Of a stretch of DNA of 64,000 nt, positions 51,423-60,905 are shown one piece after another. Position 1 is the first letter of the stretch; each line of letters opens with the position of its first letter. This stretch comes from Aquimarina sp. BL5. GTDB lineage: Bacteria > Bacteroidota > Bacteroidia > Flavobacteriales > Flavobacteriaceae. Position numbers and translations under genes: made by a program. A model generated the notes under the pieces. The model was not told the DNA's origin and did not search any database. It worked only from the letters and a program-made list of their open reading frames with translations. The DNA lies in the NCBI RefSeq assembly GCF_003443675.1, contig NZ_CP031963.1, forward strand, positions 1,077,501 through 1,141,500. The letters are read 5' to 3'.

Positions 51423-53042
51423 ATGTATAAGCATATTAAAAAAATAGTATTGTTTTCAATTTTAAGTTTGTATATCACTTTTTTTAGTTGTAAAACAAGT
51501 GAGTCAAATAACAAAAACATTGTATATAAAAGTAGTCCCAAAGCTGTTCTTGGAAAACCTAAAAAACTATTAATATTCTCAAAAACAAATGGTTGGCGAC
51601 ATAAATCAATCCCATCTGGTATTAATGCTATAAAAAAATTAGCTTCGGAAAATAATTGGATAGTAGAAACTACAGAAGACTCGCTTCAATTTAATTTAAA
51701 TCATCTAAAGCAATATAAAGCATTAGTATTTCTTAATACTACTGGAGATATTCTAAACTCACAACAACAAGAAGCCTTTAAAACATACATTAATGAAGGT
51801 GGCGGGTTCGTTGGAATTCATTCTGCATCAGACACAGAATACGATTGGCCTTTTTATGCTGAAATGATTGGTGCTCAATTCAAAAATCATCCAGAACAAC
51901 AAAAAGCAATTTTAAGAGTACATAAAAACGATAATCATCCGGCAATTGCACATCTAGATGATACATTTCAAAAATTTGACGAATGGTACAATTTTAAAAA
52001 ACCAGTTCAGAAACACGTCAATGTATTGTTAGAGTTAGATGAAAACTCTTATTCTGGTAATAAAATGGGGACTAAACATGACATCGCTTGGTATCATACT
52101 TACGAAGGCGGACGCATATTCTACACAGGAATGGGACATACCAACGAAACGTTTGTAAACCAAGATTTCATTCAACATCTAAAAGAAGGTATTTTATGGT
52201 CAATGGGCGAAAAAAATGTGCCTATAAACGAAAATGGTGAAGATTTATTAGATGCAAATTTATCTAAATGGGATGTTTGGATGGGCGCTGTACATCCTTC
52301 AGTTGATATTGATTTTGAAAAATCTGAAGATGTTAAAAAAGGAAAACCAATGGGATTAAATAACGATCCGAAAAAAGTATTCTCTGTTAAAAAAGATGAA
52401 AATGGTAATGATATACTTCATATTACTGGAGAAATTTATGGTGGTTTAACTACTAAAAATGAATACGGAAATTATCATCTTACCGCTCAGTTCAAATGGG
52501 GTGAAAAAAAATGGGAACCACGTTTATACACCAAAAGAGATAGCGGAATTTTATACCATGCCAAAGGAGTTCACGGAGCGTTCTGGAATGTTTGGATGGC
52601 TTCTTTAGAATATCAAGTACAAGAAGGTGATTGCGGAGATTTTATTGCTTTAGGCAATGTATATGGAGATGTACCTGCAGATAGATTGAAGGACAAAGAT
52701 GGTAACTTTAAGAAATTCGTATACAATCCAAAAGGGAAAGAAGTTCCTTTAAAATGGGCTGGTGGTTTTGAATCCGGACAAGCAAGTAAATCTGAATTAC
52801 ACGAAAAACCAAACGGAGAATGGAATACCTTAGAAATTTATACTATTAATAATGAAAGTATTCACTTAGTAAACGGTTTTGTAGTCAATAGAGTTAAAAA
52901 TGCGCGTTATGATATTGGTGGAAAAACCATTCCTGCAACACGTGGTAAAATTCAAATTCAATCCGAAGCCGCAGAAGTTTTCTATAAAAACATTAAAATC
53001 ACCCCTATTACTAAATTCCCTGAAACTTATAAAAATCAATAA
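51423..53042 (+). CDS. ThuA - DUF1080 fusion protein (lipoprotein)
   Basis: 539 aa. Putative lipoprotein signal (TFFSC, Cys23). ThuA domain (~45-260) with LLIFSKTNGWRHKSIPSGIN, GGGFVGIHSASDTEYDWPFY and AWYHTYEGGRIFYTGMGH; DUF1080 (GH16-like jelly roll) (~290-530) with YGNYHLTAQFKWGEKKWEP, RDSGILYHAKG and a C-terminal RGKIQIQSEAAEVFYKNIKI. DUF1080 proteins were recently shown to cleave 3-keto-glycosides; ThuA is linked to sugar metabolism with 3-keto chemistry. A joint role in oxidised-sugar turnover is suggested; the PUL context is suggestive but does not prove it. Confidence 0.88.
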   Translation: MYKHIKKIVLFSILSLYITFFSCKTSESNNKNIVYKSSPKAVLGKPKKLLIFSKTNGWRHKSIPSGINAIKKLASENNWIVETTEDSLQFNLNHLKQYKALVFLNTTGDILNSQQQEAFKTYINEGGGFVGIHSASDTEYDWPFYAEMIGAQFKNHPEQQKAILRVHKNDNHPAIAHLDDTFQKFDEWYNFKKPVQKHVNVLLELDENSYSGNKMGTKHDIAWYHTYEGGRIFYTGMGHTNETFVNQDFIQHLKEGILWSMGEKNVPINENGEDLLDANLSKWDVWMGAVHPSVDIDFEKSEDVKKGKPMGLNNDPKKVFSVKKDENGNDILHITGEIYGGLTTKNEYGNYHLTAQFKWGEKKWEPRLYTKRDSGILYHAKGVHGAFWNVWMASLEYQVQEGDCGDFIALGNVYGDVPADRLKDKDGNFKKFVYNPKGKEVPLKWAGGFESGQASKSELHEKPNGEWNTLEIYTINNESIHLVNGFVVNRVKNARYDIGGKTIPATRGKIQIQSEAAEVFYKNIKITPITKFPETYKNQ

Positions 53043-53148
53043 TTCATTCAAAAAAATCAATCATAAAAAAACATAAACTTCACACAAGATTAAAACATTT
53101 GTTATCGCATTCTACTCATATGAAATCAATTCGATTTACTGTTATTGA

Positions 53149-53156
53149 TAATTTTG
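53149..53156 (+). promoter_or_regulatory. -7 element upstream of the GH29 gene
   Basis: TAATTTTG, 30 bases before the ATG at 53187, in a 144-base gap. No good -33 element. A secondary promoter inside the enzyme arm is possible. Confidence 0.4.
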
Positions 53157-53186
53157 TGAACACAAATTAATATCAAAAGCTAACGC

Positions 53187-54767
53187 ATGAAATCCATAAA
53201 AAAACTACTATTACTTTGTTTAGTATCCATAGCTTTTTTCTCTTGTAAAGACACAAAAAAAGAAAGCCAAAAAGAAATAAAAGAAGTTAAAGAAAATCCA
53301 AAATACTCAGCCGATTGGGAGTCATTAATGAATCATAAAACACCAGAGTGGTTTTTAGATGCAAAATTTGGAATATACTGTCATTGGGGACCATACTCTG
53401 TTCCAGAATTCGAAAGTGAATGGTATGCGCACTGGATGTATGTAAACAAAGATAACCCAGAAGCCAAAGATGGAAAAGCGAGTTCATTTTATGAACATCA
53501 CGTAAAAACATATGGACCATTGAAAGAATTTGGTTATAAGGATTTTATCCCCATGTTTAAAGCAGAAAAATTTGATGCTGCAGAATGGGCAGATTTATTT
53601 AAAAAAGCAGGTGCAAAATTTGCTGGTCCAGTTTCTGAACATGCAGATGGATTCGCTATGTGGGATAGTGATTTAACAGAATGGGATGCTAAAGATATGG
53701 GACCAAAACGAGATGTTATGGGCGAATTATCTAAAGAAATCCGTAAACGTGATATGAAATTCATTGCCACATATCACCGTCAATGGTTATTTGGCTGGTA
53801 CCCAACTTGGGATGAAACAACGGATGCTTCTGATCCAAAATATGCTGGCTTATATGGTCCAAAATTAAAAAAAGGAGACAACCAAATGCCTCGGAGCATG
53901 AAGGAAATTGATAAAGGCATAGACAGATATTATCCGCTTGCTGATAAGAAATTTAACGACGAATGGTTGGCTAGACTAAAAGAAATTATCACTAAATACG
54001 ATCCAGATTTAGTTTGGTTCGATAATAAAATGGACGTAGTTAGCGAAGACATTAGAAAAGAATTTTTAGCACACTACTATAACACAGCTGACAAAAGTGG
54101 GAAGGATGTGGTTGCAACTTATAAGTTTTATGATTTTAAACCTGGTACTGCAGTTCTGGACTTAGAGCGTTCTAGAATGAAGGAAAAGAAAGATTTTCCT
54201 TGGTTAACAGACGATTCCATTGACTGGAATTCTTGGTCACATATTAGTAATCCAAGATATAAATCAACCAACAGATTAATAGACTTTTTAGTAGATGTCG
54301 TTAGTAAAAATGGAGCAGTTCTGTTAAATATTACACCGAGAGCAGACGGTACAATTCCTGAGCCAGTAAAAGAGCGTTTATTAGAAATGGGACAATGGCT
54401 AAAAGTAAATGGTGAAGCTATTTATGGTACAAGAACCTTTGAAATTTATGGAGAAGGAGACGCTAAAGTAGTCGAAGGTCATCTAAGCGAACGTAAAAAT
54501 GCCGATAATACAGCTAAGGATATTCGTTTCACAACAAAAGGAAATATTCTATATGCTACAGTTTTAGATTGGCCAGCCGATGGAAAACTAAATATTAGAG
54601 CCCTGAAAGCTAACAGCGACGTTTACAATTCTGAAATAGCATCTATACAAATGCTAGGTAGTGAAGGAGATTTAAAGTTTTCTAGAAACGAAGAGCATCT
54701 ATCCATCACTTTACCGAATAAAGTTGGCGACCATGCGTTTTCATTTAGAATAACACCCAAAGAATAA
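53187..54767 (+). CDS. GH29 family alpha-L-fucosidase (or related alpha-L-galactosidase)
   Basis: 526 aa. Lipoprotein signal (AFFSC, Cys20). GH29 barrel (~40-370) with KFGIYCHWGPYSVPEFESEW, HADGFAMWDSDLTEW (the conserved H-DGF strand) and nucleophile Asp279 in LVWFDNKMD. Later SWSHISNPRYKSTNRLIDFL and GAVLLNITPRADGTIPE are family landmarks; a C-terminal beta-sandwich (~420-526) follows. Family members release alpha-L-fucose. In porphyran-type PULs some GH29 enzymes act on alpha-L-galactose, which is plausible here. No acid/base is called: it is variable in the family. Confidence 0.93.
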   Translation: MKSIKKLLLLCLVSIAFFSCKDTKKESQKEIKEVKENPKYSADWESLMNHKTPEWFLDAKFGIYCHWGPYSVPEFESEWYAHWMYVNKDNPEAKDGKASSFYEHHVKTYGPLKEFGYKDFIPMFKAEKFDAAEWADLFKKAGAKFAGPVSEHADGFAMWDSDLTEWDAKDMGPKRDVMGELSKEIRKRDMKFIATYHRQWLFGWYPTWDETTDASDPKYAGLYGPKLKKGDNQMPRSMKEIDKGIDRYYPLADKKFNDEWLARLKEIITKYDPDLVWFDNKMDVVSEDIRKEFLAHYYNTADKSGKDVVATYKFYDFKPGTAVLDLERSRMKEKKDFPWLTDDSIDWNSWSHISNPRYKSTNRLIDFLVDVVSKNGAVLLNITPRADGTIPEPVKERLLEMGQWLKVNGEAIYGTRTFEIYGEGDAKVVEGHLSERKNADNTAKDIRFTTKGNILYATVLDWPADGKLNIRALKANSDVYNSEIASIQMLGSEGDLKFSRNEEHLSITLPNKVGDHAFSFRITPKE

Positions 54768-54982
54768 GTGTGTGTGTTTGTTAAACCACTTCAAAAGTAT
54801 TGATTATAAGTTTTTTACGTACAGTTATTTGATATCAAATAAAGAGAAGTCCAAAAACAGGTGAAATAGATATTCAAACTGCTAAATCAAGCATATAGTC
54901 TTAGGGTACATTGTTCCTTCGGATAAACACATCCGTTATATTGTTTAAAACATTTGTTTCTTCAATCTAAAGGCTGTTAAAT

Positions 54983-54990
54983 TAATTTTG
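54983..54990 (+). promoter_or_regulatory. -7 element upstream of the beta-helix gene
   Basis: TAATTTTG, 20 bases before the ATG at 55011, in a 243-base gap. A TTTG at 54953-54956 is 26 bases upstream, too far for consensus. The same octamer occurs ahead of GH29. Confidence 0.4.
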
Positions 54991-55010
54991 ATATAATAAA
55001 TAACAAACCT

Positions 55011-57797
55011 ATGAAGTTATACAAAAAAAGTATCCTAATTCCGCTTTTGTTTTTCGTTCTAAATGTATTGGCTACTGATATATATGTTGCAAAAACTGGA
55101 GACGATTCAAATGACGGAACAATCGATAATCCTTATCTCACAATAACCAAAGCTGCGAGCATCGCTGTAGCTGGAGATATCGTTTTTATAAGAGAAGGAA
55201 CTTACGAAGAAACACTTACACCATTAAATTCTGGAACAGCTGGAATGCCAATTATTTTCCAATCTTTTCCAGGGGAAAAAGTAATTATAAGTGCTATGGA
55301 AACCGTAAATAACTTCACTCAAGATTCGGGAAGTATTTACAAAAGTACTTTGGATTGGAATTCTGGTCAACGAATGTTTGTAATACATAACGAAACAGTA
55401 TTGGATTTAGCGAGGTGGCCAAATAATACAGATGGTGACAGATTTACTTTAGATTCTAGAAGAAGTACAGGTGGTAGTGACAGAAACAGCACAGCTTCAG
55501 GACACTTATTAAATAATGAAATCCCAAACTACGCATGGGAAAATGGAGGATCTCTATGGTTTTATGGTGATCGACCTGGTTCTGGATGGACGTCTTGGAA
55601 ATTTCCAATTACGGCAAGTTCATCAGGAAGAGTCGATTGGCAAAGTACACATAGTAGCAATTCAGGTTGGATAGTTGGATTCCACCCACCAGCAGATGGG
55701 GGAGATTTTTATCTTGAAGGTATTAAAGAGGCTCTAGATTTCCAAAATGAATGGTATTTTGACTCAACAACAAATGAATTATTTATACAATTACCATCAG
55801 GAGGTGCCCCTAGTAATAATTCTGTTCTGGTTTCTAGAAGAGCAAACACCATTGATATTAACAGTAAAAACTACATTGAAATTAGAAGTTTAGCTGTTTT
55901 TGGAGGATCAATCAGATTGAATGGTAACTCTAATAGATTATATGAAGTATCTAGTTTTTATGGGGGAATGACCAGAGGAAGCGCTGCAAATGGCATTTCT
56001 ACTGAAACTGGAGCTATAAATATTGGATGGTCTAATCCAAGACATAATGGAAATATAATTGAAAAATGTGAAATTGTATTTGCTGATGGATCTGGTATTA
56101 TTGATAGAGGATCAAATACTATGATTAAAAATAATTTCATCCATGAAGTTGGATATTTAGGAAATTATGATGGCCCTATACGATCTAGAGATGCTTCGAG
56201 TACAACAATTTTAAATAATACAATTACTAGGTCTGGACGTGATGGTATGAATGTAATAAACAACAATTCCGAAATAGCATATAACGATATTTCGCACAGT
56301 AATTTAATTGCTGATGATTGTGGGTTATTTTATTATTCAGGATCTAGTAATGCCGCTAATGCTGCTGCTGATCCAAAAAATATATCAATACACCATAATT
56401 GGTTTCATGATGCACAAGGAAGAGGAAATCTTAAAAAAGCAGCAGGAATCTATTTAGATACCAATCCAAACGGATTTGAAGTATATAACAATGTTGTGTG
56501 GAATGTAGAATGGACAGCAATACAGATGAATTGGAATGCATTGAACGTAAATGTTTACAATAATACATTTATACAAGCTGAAAGTGGTGCTATGGGTGCA
56601 TGGCATTTAGCGGGCACCGCATTCTCTAACGTAAATGTATGGAACAACATCACAGATTCCGAAATAGAAGACGATCCAAATACCCAGGAGTCTGAGACAA
56701 CCTGGGAACCTCAATCTGATCAACAAAATAATTTAATAATAGACAGCTCAGTATTTAATAATGCAGCAGGAGGTGATTTTACCTTAATAGCAGGTTCTAG
56801 TCCTATAGATGCGGGAAGAATTATTGCAGGAATAACAGACGGTTTTCAAGGTACTAATCCAGATGCGGGAGCGTACGAATTTGGAGGAGAAAACTGGACT
56901 GCTGGTATATCTTGGAATCCCCTTTACGGTCCTACTGGATCAGGATGCTATGGATTACCTGGCGAAAATTGTATTAATCTACCAGGAAATGACCAAGACC
57001 AAGATGGTGTTGCCGATTCTAATGATTTATGCCCAAACACACCTACAGATGCAGTTGTTGATGCAACAGGGTGTCCAGTATTTACATTACCCGTGGATAA
57101 TTTCACTGTTTTAGTTACAGGAGAAACATGTAGTAATAGTAATAATGGCTCTATTCAGATTACATCTAACGAAACAACTTTATCTTTTACCGCTACAATT
57201 GATGGTAGCACACAACAAGAATTTAGTACTAGCACCATATTTGATGATTTAGCCGCAGACGATTATACCATTTGTATTACCACAACAGCAGATGCAGATT
57301 ATGAGCAATGCTATAATATAACAATTGTGGAACCTGAAAATCTATCTGTATTTTCAAAAGTTAGTCAAACTGATACAAGTGTTACTTTAGAACTTGCAGG
57401 AGGAGAACTTTATAGAATAGAGCTAAATGGTATTATAACTGTAACCGAGCAAGATGAAATAACTTTAGAATTAGGTTTTGGTGAAAATGAATTAAAAGTA
57501 ACTACAAATAAAGATTGTCAGGGAGTTCATAAAGAAAATATCTCTGTTTTAGATCAAATAAAAATATACCCTACTCTAGTAGAAAACACATTTACTATCG
57601 CTATTCCTAATATAGAAATTCAAAACAATATTAGCTATCAAATTATTTCATTAACGGGTAAAGTTGTAATGCAAAAAAACATACGGCAATCAAACCAAAA
57701 CATAATAGTCGATACAAAAAACCTAAGTTCTGGAGTGTACTTTATCAAGGTCAAATCGAATAACATTAATTTCCAATCAAAAATCATCAAACAATGA
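55011..57797 (+). CDS. T9SS-exported right-handed beta-helix protein (probable polysaccharide-degrading enzyme)
   Basis: 928 aa. Signal peptide (…LNVLAT). Opening TDIYVAKTGDDSNDGT and PYLTITKAASIAVAGDIVFI mark the DUF1565-like start of a parallel beta-helix (~25-630), with Asn/Asp-rich coils such as NTMIKNNFIHEVGYLG, TILNNTITRSGRDGMN and VYNNVVWNVEWTAIQ. This fold serves lyases and glycosidases (PL6, GH110, GH120, GH141 and others); I cannot assign the family. A calcium-binding thrombospondin type 3 repeat (~660-685, DQDQDGVADSNDLCPNTP), an Ig-like region, and a type IX secretion C-terminal domain (~850-928) follow. The stop overlaps the next start (ATGA). Confidence 0.83.
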   Translation: MKLYKKSILIPLLFFVLNVLATDIYVAKTGDDSNDGTIDNPYLTITKAASIAVAGDIVFIREGTYEETLTPLNSGTAGMPIIFQSFPGEKVIISAMETVNNFTQDSGSIYKSTLDWNSGQRMFVIHNETVLDLARWPNNTDGDRFTLDSRRSTGGSDRNSTASGHLLNNEIPNYAWENGGSLWFYGDRPGSGWTSWKFPITASSSGRVDWQSTHSSNSGWIVGFHPPADGGDFYLEGIKEALDFQNEWYFDSTTNELFIQLPSGGAPSNNSVLVSRRANTIDINSKNYIEIRSLAVFGGSIRLNGNSNRLYEVSSFYGGMTRGSAANGISTETGAINIGWSNPRHNGNIIEKCEIVFADGSGIIDRGSNTMIKNNFIHEVGYLGNYDGPIRSRDASSTTILNNTITRSGRDGMNVINNNSEIAYNDISHSNLIADDCGLFYYSGSSNAANAAADPKNISIHHNWFHDAQGRGNLKKAAGIYLDTNPNGFEVYNNVVWNVEWTAIQMNWNALNVNVYNNTFIQAESGAMGAWHLAGTAFSNVNVWNNITDSEIEDDPNTQESETTWEPQSDQQNNLIIDSSVFNNAAGGDFTLIAGSSPIDAGRIIAGITDGFQGTNPDAGAYEFGGENWTAGISWNPLYGPTGSGCYGLPGENCINLPGNDQDQDGVADSNDLCPNTPTDAVVDATGCPVFTLPVDNFTVLVTGETCSNSNNGSIQITSNETTLSFTATIDGSTQQEFSTSTIFDDLAADDYTICITTTADADYEQCYNITIVEPENLSVFSKVSQTDTSVTLELAGGELYRIELNGIITVTEQDEITLELGFGENELKVTTNKDCQGVHKENISVLDQIKIYPTLVENTFTIAIPNIEIQNNISYQIISLTGKVVMQKNIRQSNQNIIVDTKNLSSGVYFIKVKSNNINFQSKIIKQ

Positions 57798-58495
57798 TAT
57801 ATAATAAATCTATAAAATACACCGCATTATTAGTAATGACTATTTTGCTTTCCGCTTGTGGTGGTGGCGATGATGGGCCAGGCGTTCCTGAGCAAAACCC
57901 AAAAGCGTCAACATTAGTGTTTCCTATTCAAAATTCTGAATGTAATGAAGGTAGTTCTATTTCTGAAACCGAAAGCCTTGTTACTTTTGAATGGAATGAA
58001 TCTGCTAATACCAATTCGTATACCGTAGTTCTTGAAAACCTTACAGACAATACTACAAGAAATATCCCTTCAAATAACACTACCAAAGAAATAAATTTGC
58101 TCAAAGGTATTCCGTATTCTTGGTATGTTATATCGGAATCTAACGTAACGACAACTACAGCGAATAGCGAAACATGGAAGTTCTATAATGCTGGTGAAGG
58201 TGTTGAAAATTATGCGCCTTTTCCCGCTGATTTAGTGAGTCCTACAATGGGAAGTACAACAAACACATCAGTAACACTAAATTGGACAGGAAGTGATATT
58301 GATAATGATATCGATAACTATGACGTCTATTTCGGCACAAGTAATCCGCCTAATACGTTACAAGAATCTACTACTAACTTGAGTATTAATATAAATTCAT
58401 TGACTGCTAATACCGTTTATTACTGGCGAGTTATTAGTAATGATAGTCACGGAAATAATTCACAATCACCCATTTTTGAATTCATTACTCAATAA
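57794..58495 (+). CDS. Lipoprotein with tandem Fn3-like domains
   Basis: 233 aa. Lipoprotein signal (ILLSACGGG, Cys22). Two Ig/Fn3-like modules: ~38-130 (LVTFEWNESANTNSYTVVLE, GIPYSWYVISES) and ~140-233 (SVTLNWTGSDIDNDIDNYDV, NTVYYWRVISNDSHG). Its start overlaps the beta-helix stop by four bases (ATGA), so the pair is likely translationally coupled. It could be a surface anchor or glycan-binding partner of the beta-helix enzyme or of the GH16 enzyme 12 bases downstream. No catalytic residues are seen. Confidence 0.82.
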   Translation: MIYNKSIKYTALLVMTILLSACGGGDDGPGVPEQNPKASTLVFPIQNSECNEGSSISETESLVTFEWNESANTNSYTVVLENLTDNTTRNIPSNNTTKEINLLKGIPYSWYVISESNVTTTTANSETWKFYNAGEGVENYAPFPADLVSPTMGSTTNTSVTLNWTGSDIDNDIDNYDVYFGTSNPPNTLQESTTNLSININSLTANTVYYWRVISNDSHGNNSQSPIFEFITQ

Positions 58496-58507
58496 TTATT
58501 TAAACAA

Positions 58508-59350
58508 ATGAAAAAAGAACTGTTTTTTTGTCTTTCATTAATAGTCTCCTGCACTTTTCAGGCTCAAACACCAGAACCGCCTGAAGGTTTCAAATGGGTG
58601 AAAAATGAAAAGTTTACAGATGAATTTAACGGTAAAGAATTAGACAAGGCCAAATGGCACGATCGTTCTCCTTACTGGGTAAATGGTAGACCTCCTGCAA
58701 CATTTAGAGCTTCACAAGTTTCTATAAAAAACGGTAATCTTCAAATTAAAAATTCTGTATTAAAAGGAGACAAGAAGTATAATATTAAAGGAGGTGCTGT
58801 TGCTTCTGTTGCAAAAGATGCTTTTTATGGCTATTATGAAGCTAGAATGAAAGCATCTAGTGTCTCTATGTCTTCGACGTTTTGGTTAAAAAATAAGCCA
58901 GTAGACGAAAGTAAATGTCCTAAAGAACAACTAGAGCTGGATATTGTAGAAGCTATCGGACATAGAAAAAGAGGGCAAGATATGAGAACTACTTTACGAT
59001 CTAATACACATATTTTTCATTACGACTGTGAAGGTATAAAGAAAGTAAAATCTGCTGGTCCTGCAGAACATAAACCAATAAGTCCGCCAGTAAATGAAGC
59101 TTATCATGTTTATGGTTGCTGGTGGGTGGATTCTAATACTATTAAGATTTACTTAGATGGTGTGTATCAATACACTATGCATCCAAGCACAGCATTCAGT
59201 AAAACACCATTTGACAGACCAATGTATATGCATATGGTTACAGAGACTTACAATTGGGAAACCCCTCCTACTCCAGAAGAATTAGCAGACGATTCCAAAA
59301 ACACTACATATTACGATTGGGTCCGTTCCTATAAATTAATAAAAGAATAA
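58508..59350 (+). CDS. GH16 family endo-glycanase (agarase/porphyranase-like)
   Basis: 280 aa, catalytic domain only. The N-terminus has a signal with a possible lipobox (LIVSC, Cys15) or signal peptidase I cut at QAQ. GH16 jelly roll with KFTDEFNGKELDKAKW, GRPPATFRASQVSI, GYYEARMKASSVSMSSTFWL and the catalytic ELDIVEAIG: nucleophile Glu143, Asp145, acid/base Glu148. The GRPPATF and MSSTFWL stretches look like beta-agarase/porphyranase relatives, not laminarinases. It should cut inside a beta-galactan-like backbone. It is the only endo-acting backbone enzyme I recognise in this arm. Subfamily not certain. Confidence 0.9.
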   Translation: MKKELFFCLSLIVSCTFQAQTPEPPEGFKWVKNEKFTDEFNGKELDKAKWHDRSPYWVNGRPPATFRASQVSIKNGNLQIKNSVLKGDKKYNIKGGAVASVAKDAFYGYYEARMKASSVSMSSTFWLKNKPVDESKCPKEQLELDIVEAIGHRKRGQDMRTTLRSNTHIFHYDCEGIKKVKSAGPAEHKPISPPVNEAYHVYGCWWVDSNTIKIYLDGVYQYTMHPSTAFSKTPFDRPMYMHMVTETYNWETPPTPEELADDSKNTTYYDWVRSYKLIKE

Positions 59351-59351
59351 T

Positions 59352-60875
59352 ATGCTAAAGAACGTAATAATATACCTTATATTAATATTATATTCTTGTG
59401 GAAAGGAAAAGAAGGACCTTGCAAAAAATAATACTTCAAAAAAACCAAATATTATTATTCTCTATGTTGATGATTTAGGTTATGGAGATATAGAATCTTA
59501 TGGTGCTAAAGGAGTAAAAACACCAGAATTAAATAAGCTAGCGACTAACGGGCTTCAATTTACAGATGCCCATAGTGCTGCAGCAACGTGTACACCTTCC
59601 AGATATGCTTTATTAACAGGAAATTATGCCTTCAGAAAAGATGCTAAAGTCCTTAAAGGTGATGCACCATTATTAATAGACCCGAACCAAATCACATTAC
59701 CTAAAGTGCTACAAAACGCAGGTTATACAACAGGTATTGTTGGGAAATGGCATTTAGGACTAGGCAACGGAAACATAGATTGGAATACGAAAATACAACC
59801 TGGTCCAAATGAAGTAGGCTTTGATTATAGTTTTTTATTACCATCTACAGGAGATAGAGTACCTACCGTTTTTATGGAAAACGGTTATGTTTTAAATAAA
59901 AAAACTGAAGATCTTATAATAGTAGACTATAATAATAAAGTAGGCAATAGACCAACAGGCGAAGAAAATCCTAACTTAAGAAAACAAGTTGCAGACCCAC
60001 AGCATAACAAAACTATTGTTAATGGATTAAGCAGAATTGGATATATGGGTGGTGGAAAATCTGCTGAATGGATTGACGAAGATTTTCCTTATGTATTTAA
60101 TAAAAAGGCAAACGAATTTCTAGAAAACAACGCTAAAAATCCATTCTTTTTATTTTATTCTTTTCACGATATTCACGTACCAAGAGCACCACATCGAAAT
60201 TTTACCGGAAAGAGTGATATGGGACCAAGAGGTGATGCTATAGCTCAAGTAGATTTTGTAGTTGGTGAGATTATAAAAAAAGTAGAATCACTTGGTATTG
60301 CAGATAATACACTTATTATTTTCACAAGTGATAATGGCCCTGTACTTAATGATGGATATGAAGACAACGCGGTCGAATCTTTAGGAGAACATAAACCGAG
60401 TGGTCCATTTAATGGTGGAAAATACAGTATTTATGAAGGTGGAACCAGAGTACCAACCATAACCTATTGGCCCAAAACAATTAGTCCTGGCAAATCAAAT
60501 GCGTTAATGAATCAAGTGGATTTATTAGCGTCGATTGCTCACGTAACAAATCAAACGCTTCCAAAAAATATTATCGATAGTGAAAATTTTTGGAATACTT
60601 GGATTGGCAAAGATAATACTGGTAGGAAATCGATGATCGAAGAAGCGTACACACTAGCCTACATAGAAGGGAATTATAAGTATATACAACCTAAAACTGA
60701 TAAAAATTTTAATTGGATTAAAAATGACAAGGGAATAGATGCTGGTATTTCGAATAAACCTCAATTATACGATTTAAAAAATGATCCTAGCGAAATCAAT
60801 AATTTAGCTTCTCAATATCCTGAAAAAATCGTAGAATACGAACAAAAATTACAATTTATAATCAAAAAGAATTAA
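59352..60875 (+). CDS. Sulfatase (S1, formylglycine type, arylsulfatase-A-like)
   Basis: 507 aa. Lipoprotein signal (LILYSC, Cys16). Metal ligands in NIIILYVDDLGYGD, maturation Cys80 in TCTPSRYALLTGNY, HDIHVPRAPHRNF, and metal ligands in [19 protein letters not shown]. The GGKYSIYEGGTRVPTI loop is typical of this branch, whose PUL members act on exo-positioned sulfates. Start is 1 base after the GH16 stop, so expression is coupled to the endo-enzyme. Target sulfate unknown. Confidence 0.95.
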   Translation: MLKNVIIYLILILYSCGKEKKDLAKNNTSKKPNIIILYVDDLGYGDIESYGAKGVKTPELNKLATNGLQFTDAHSAAATCTPSRYALLTGNYAFRKDAKVLKGDAPLLIDPNQITLPKVLQNAGYTTGIVGKWHLGLGNGNIDWNTKIQPGPNEVGFDYSFLLPSTGDRVPTVFMENGYVLNKKTEDLIIVDYNNKVGNRPTGEENPNLRKQVADPQHNKTIVNGLSRIGYMGGGKSAEWIDEDFPYVFNKKANEFLENNAKNPFFLFYSFHDIHVPRAPHRNFTGKSDMGPRGDAIAQVDFVVGEIIKKVESLGIADNTLIIFTSDNGPVLNDGYEDNAVESLGEHKPSGPFNGGKYSIYEGGTRVPTITYWPKTISPGKSNALMNQVDLLASIAHVTNQTLPKNIIDSENFWNTWIGKDNTGRKSMIEEAYTLAYIEGNYKYIQPKTDKNFNWIKNDKGIDAGISNKPQLYDLKNDPSEINNLASQYPEKIVEYEQKLQFIIKKN

Positions 60876-60905
60876 ATGTATCCACATTAATTCCTCATAA
60901 AAATC

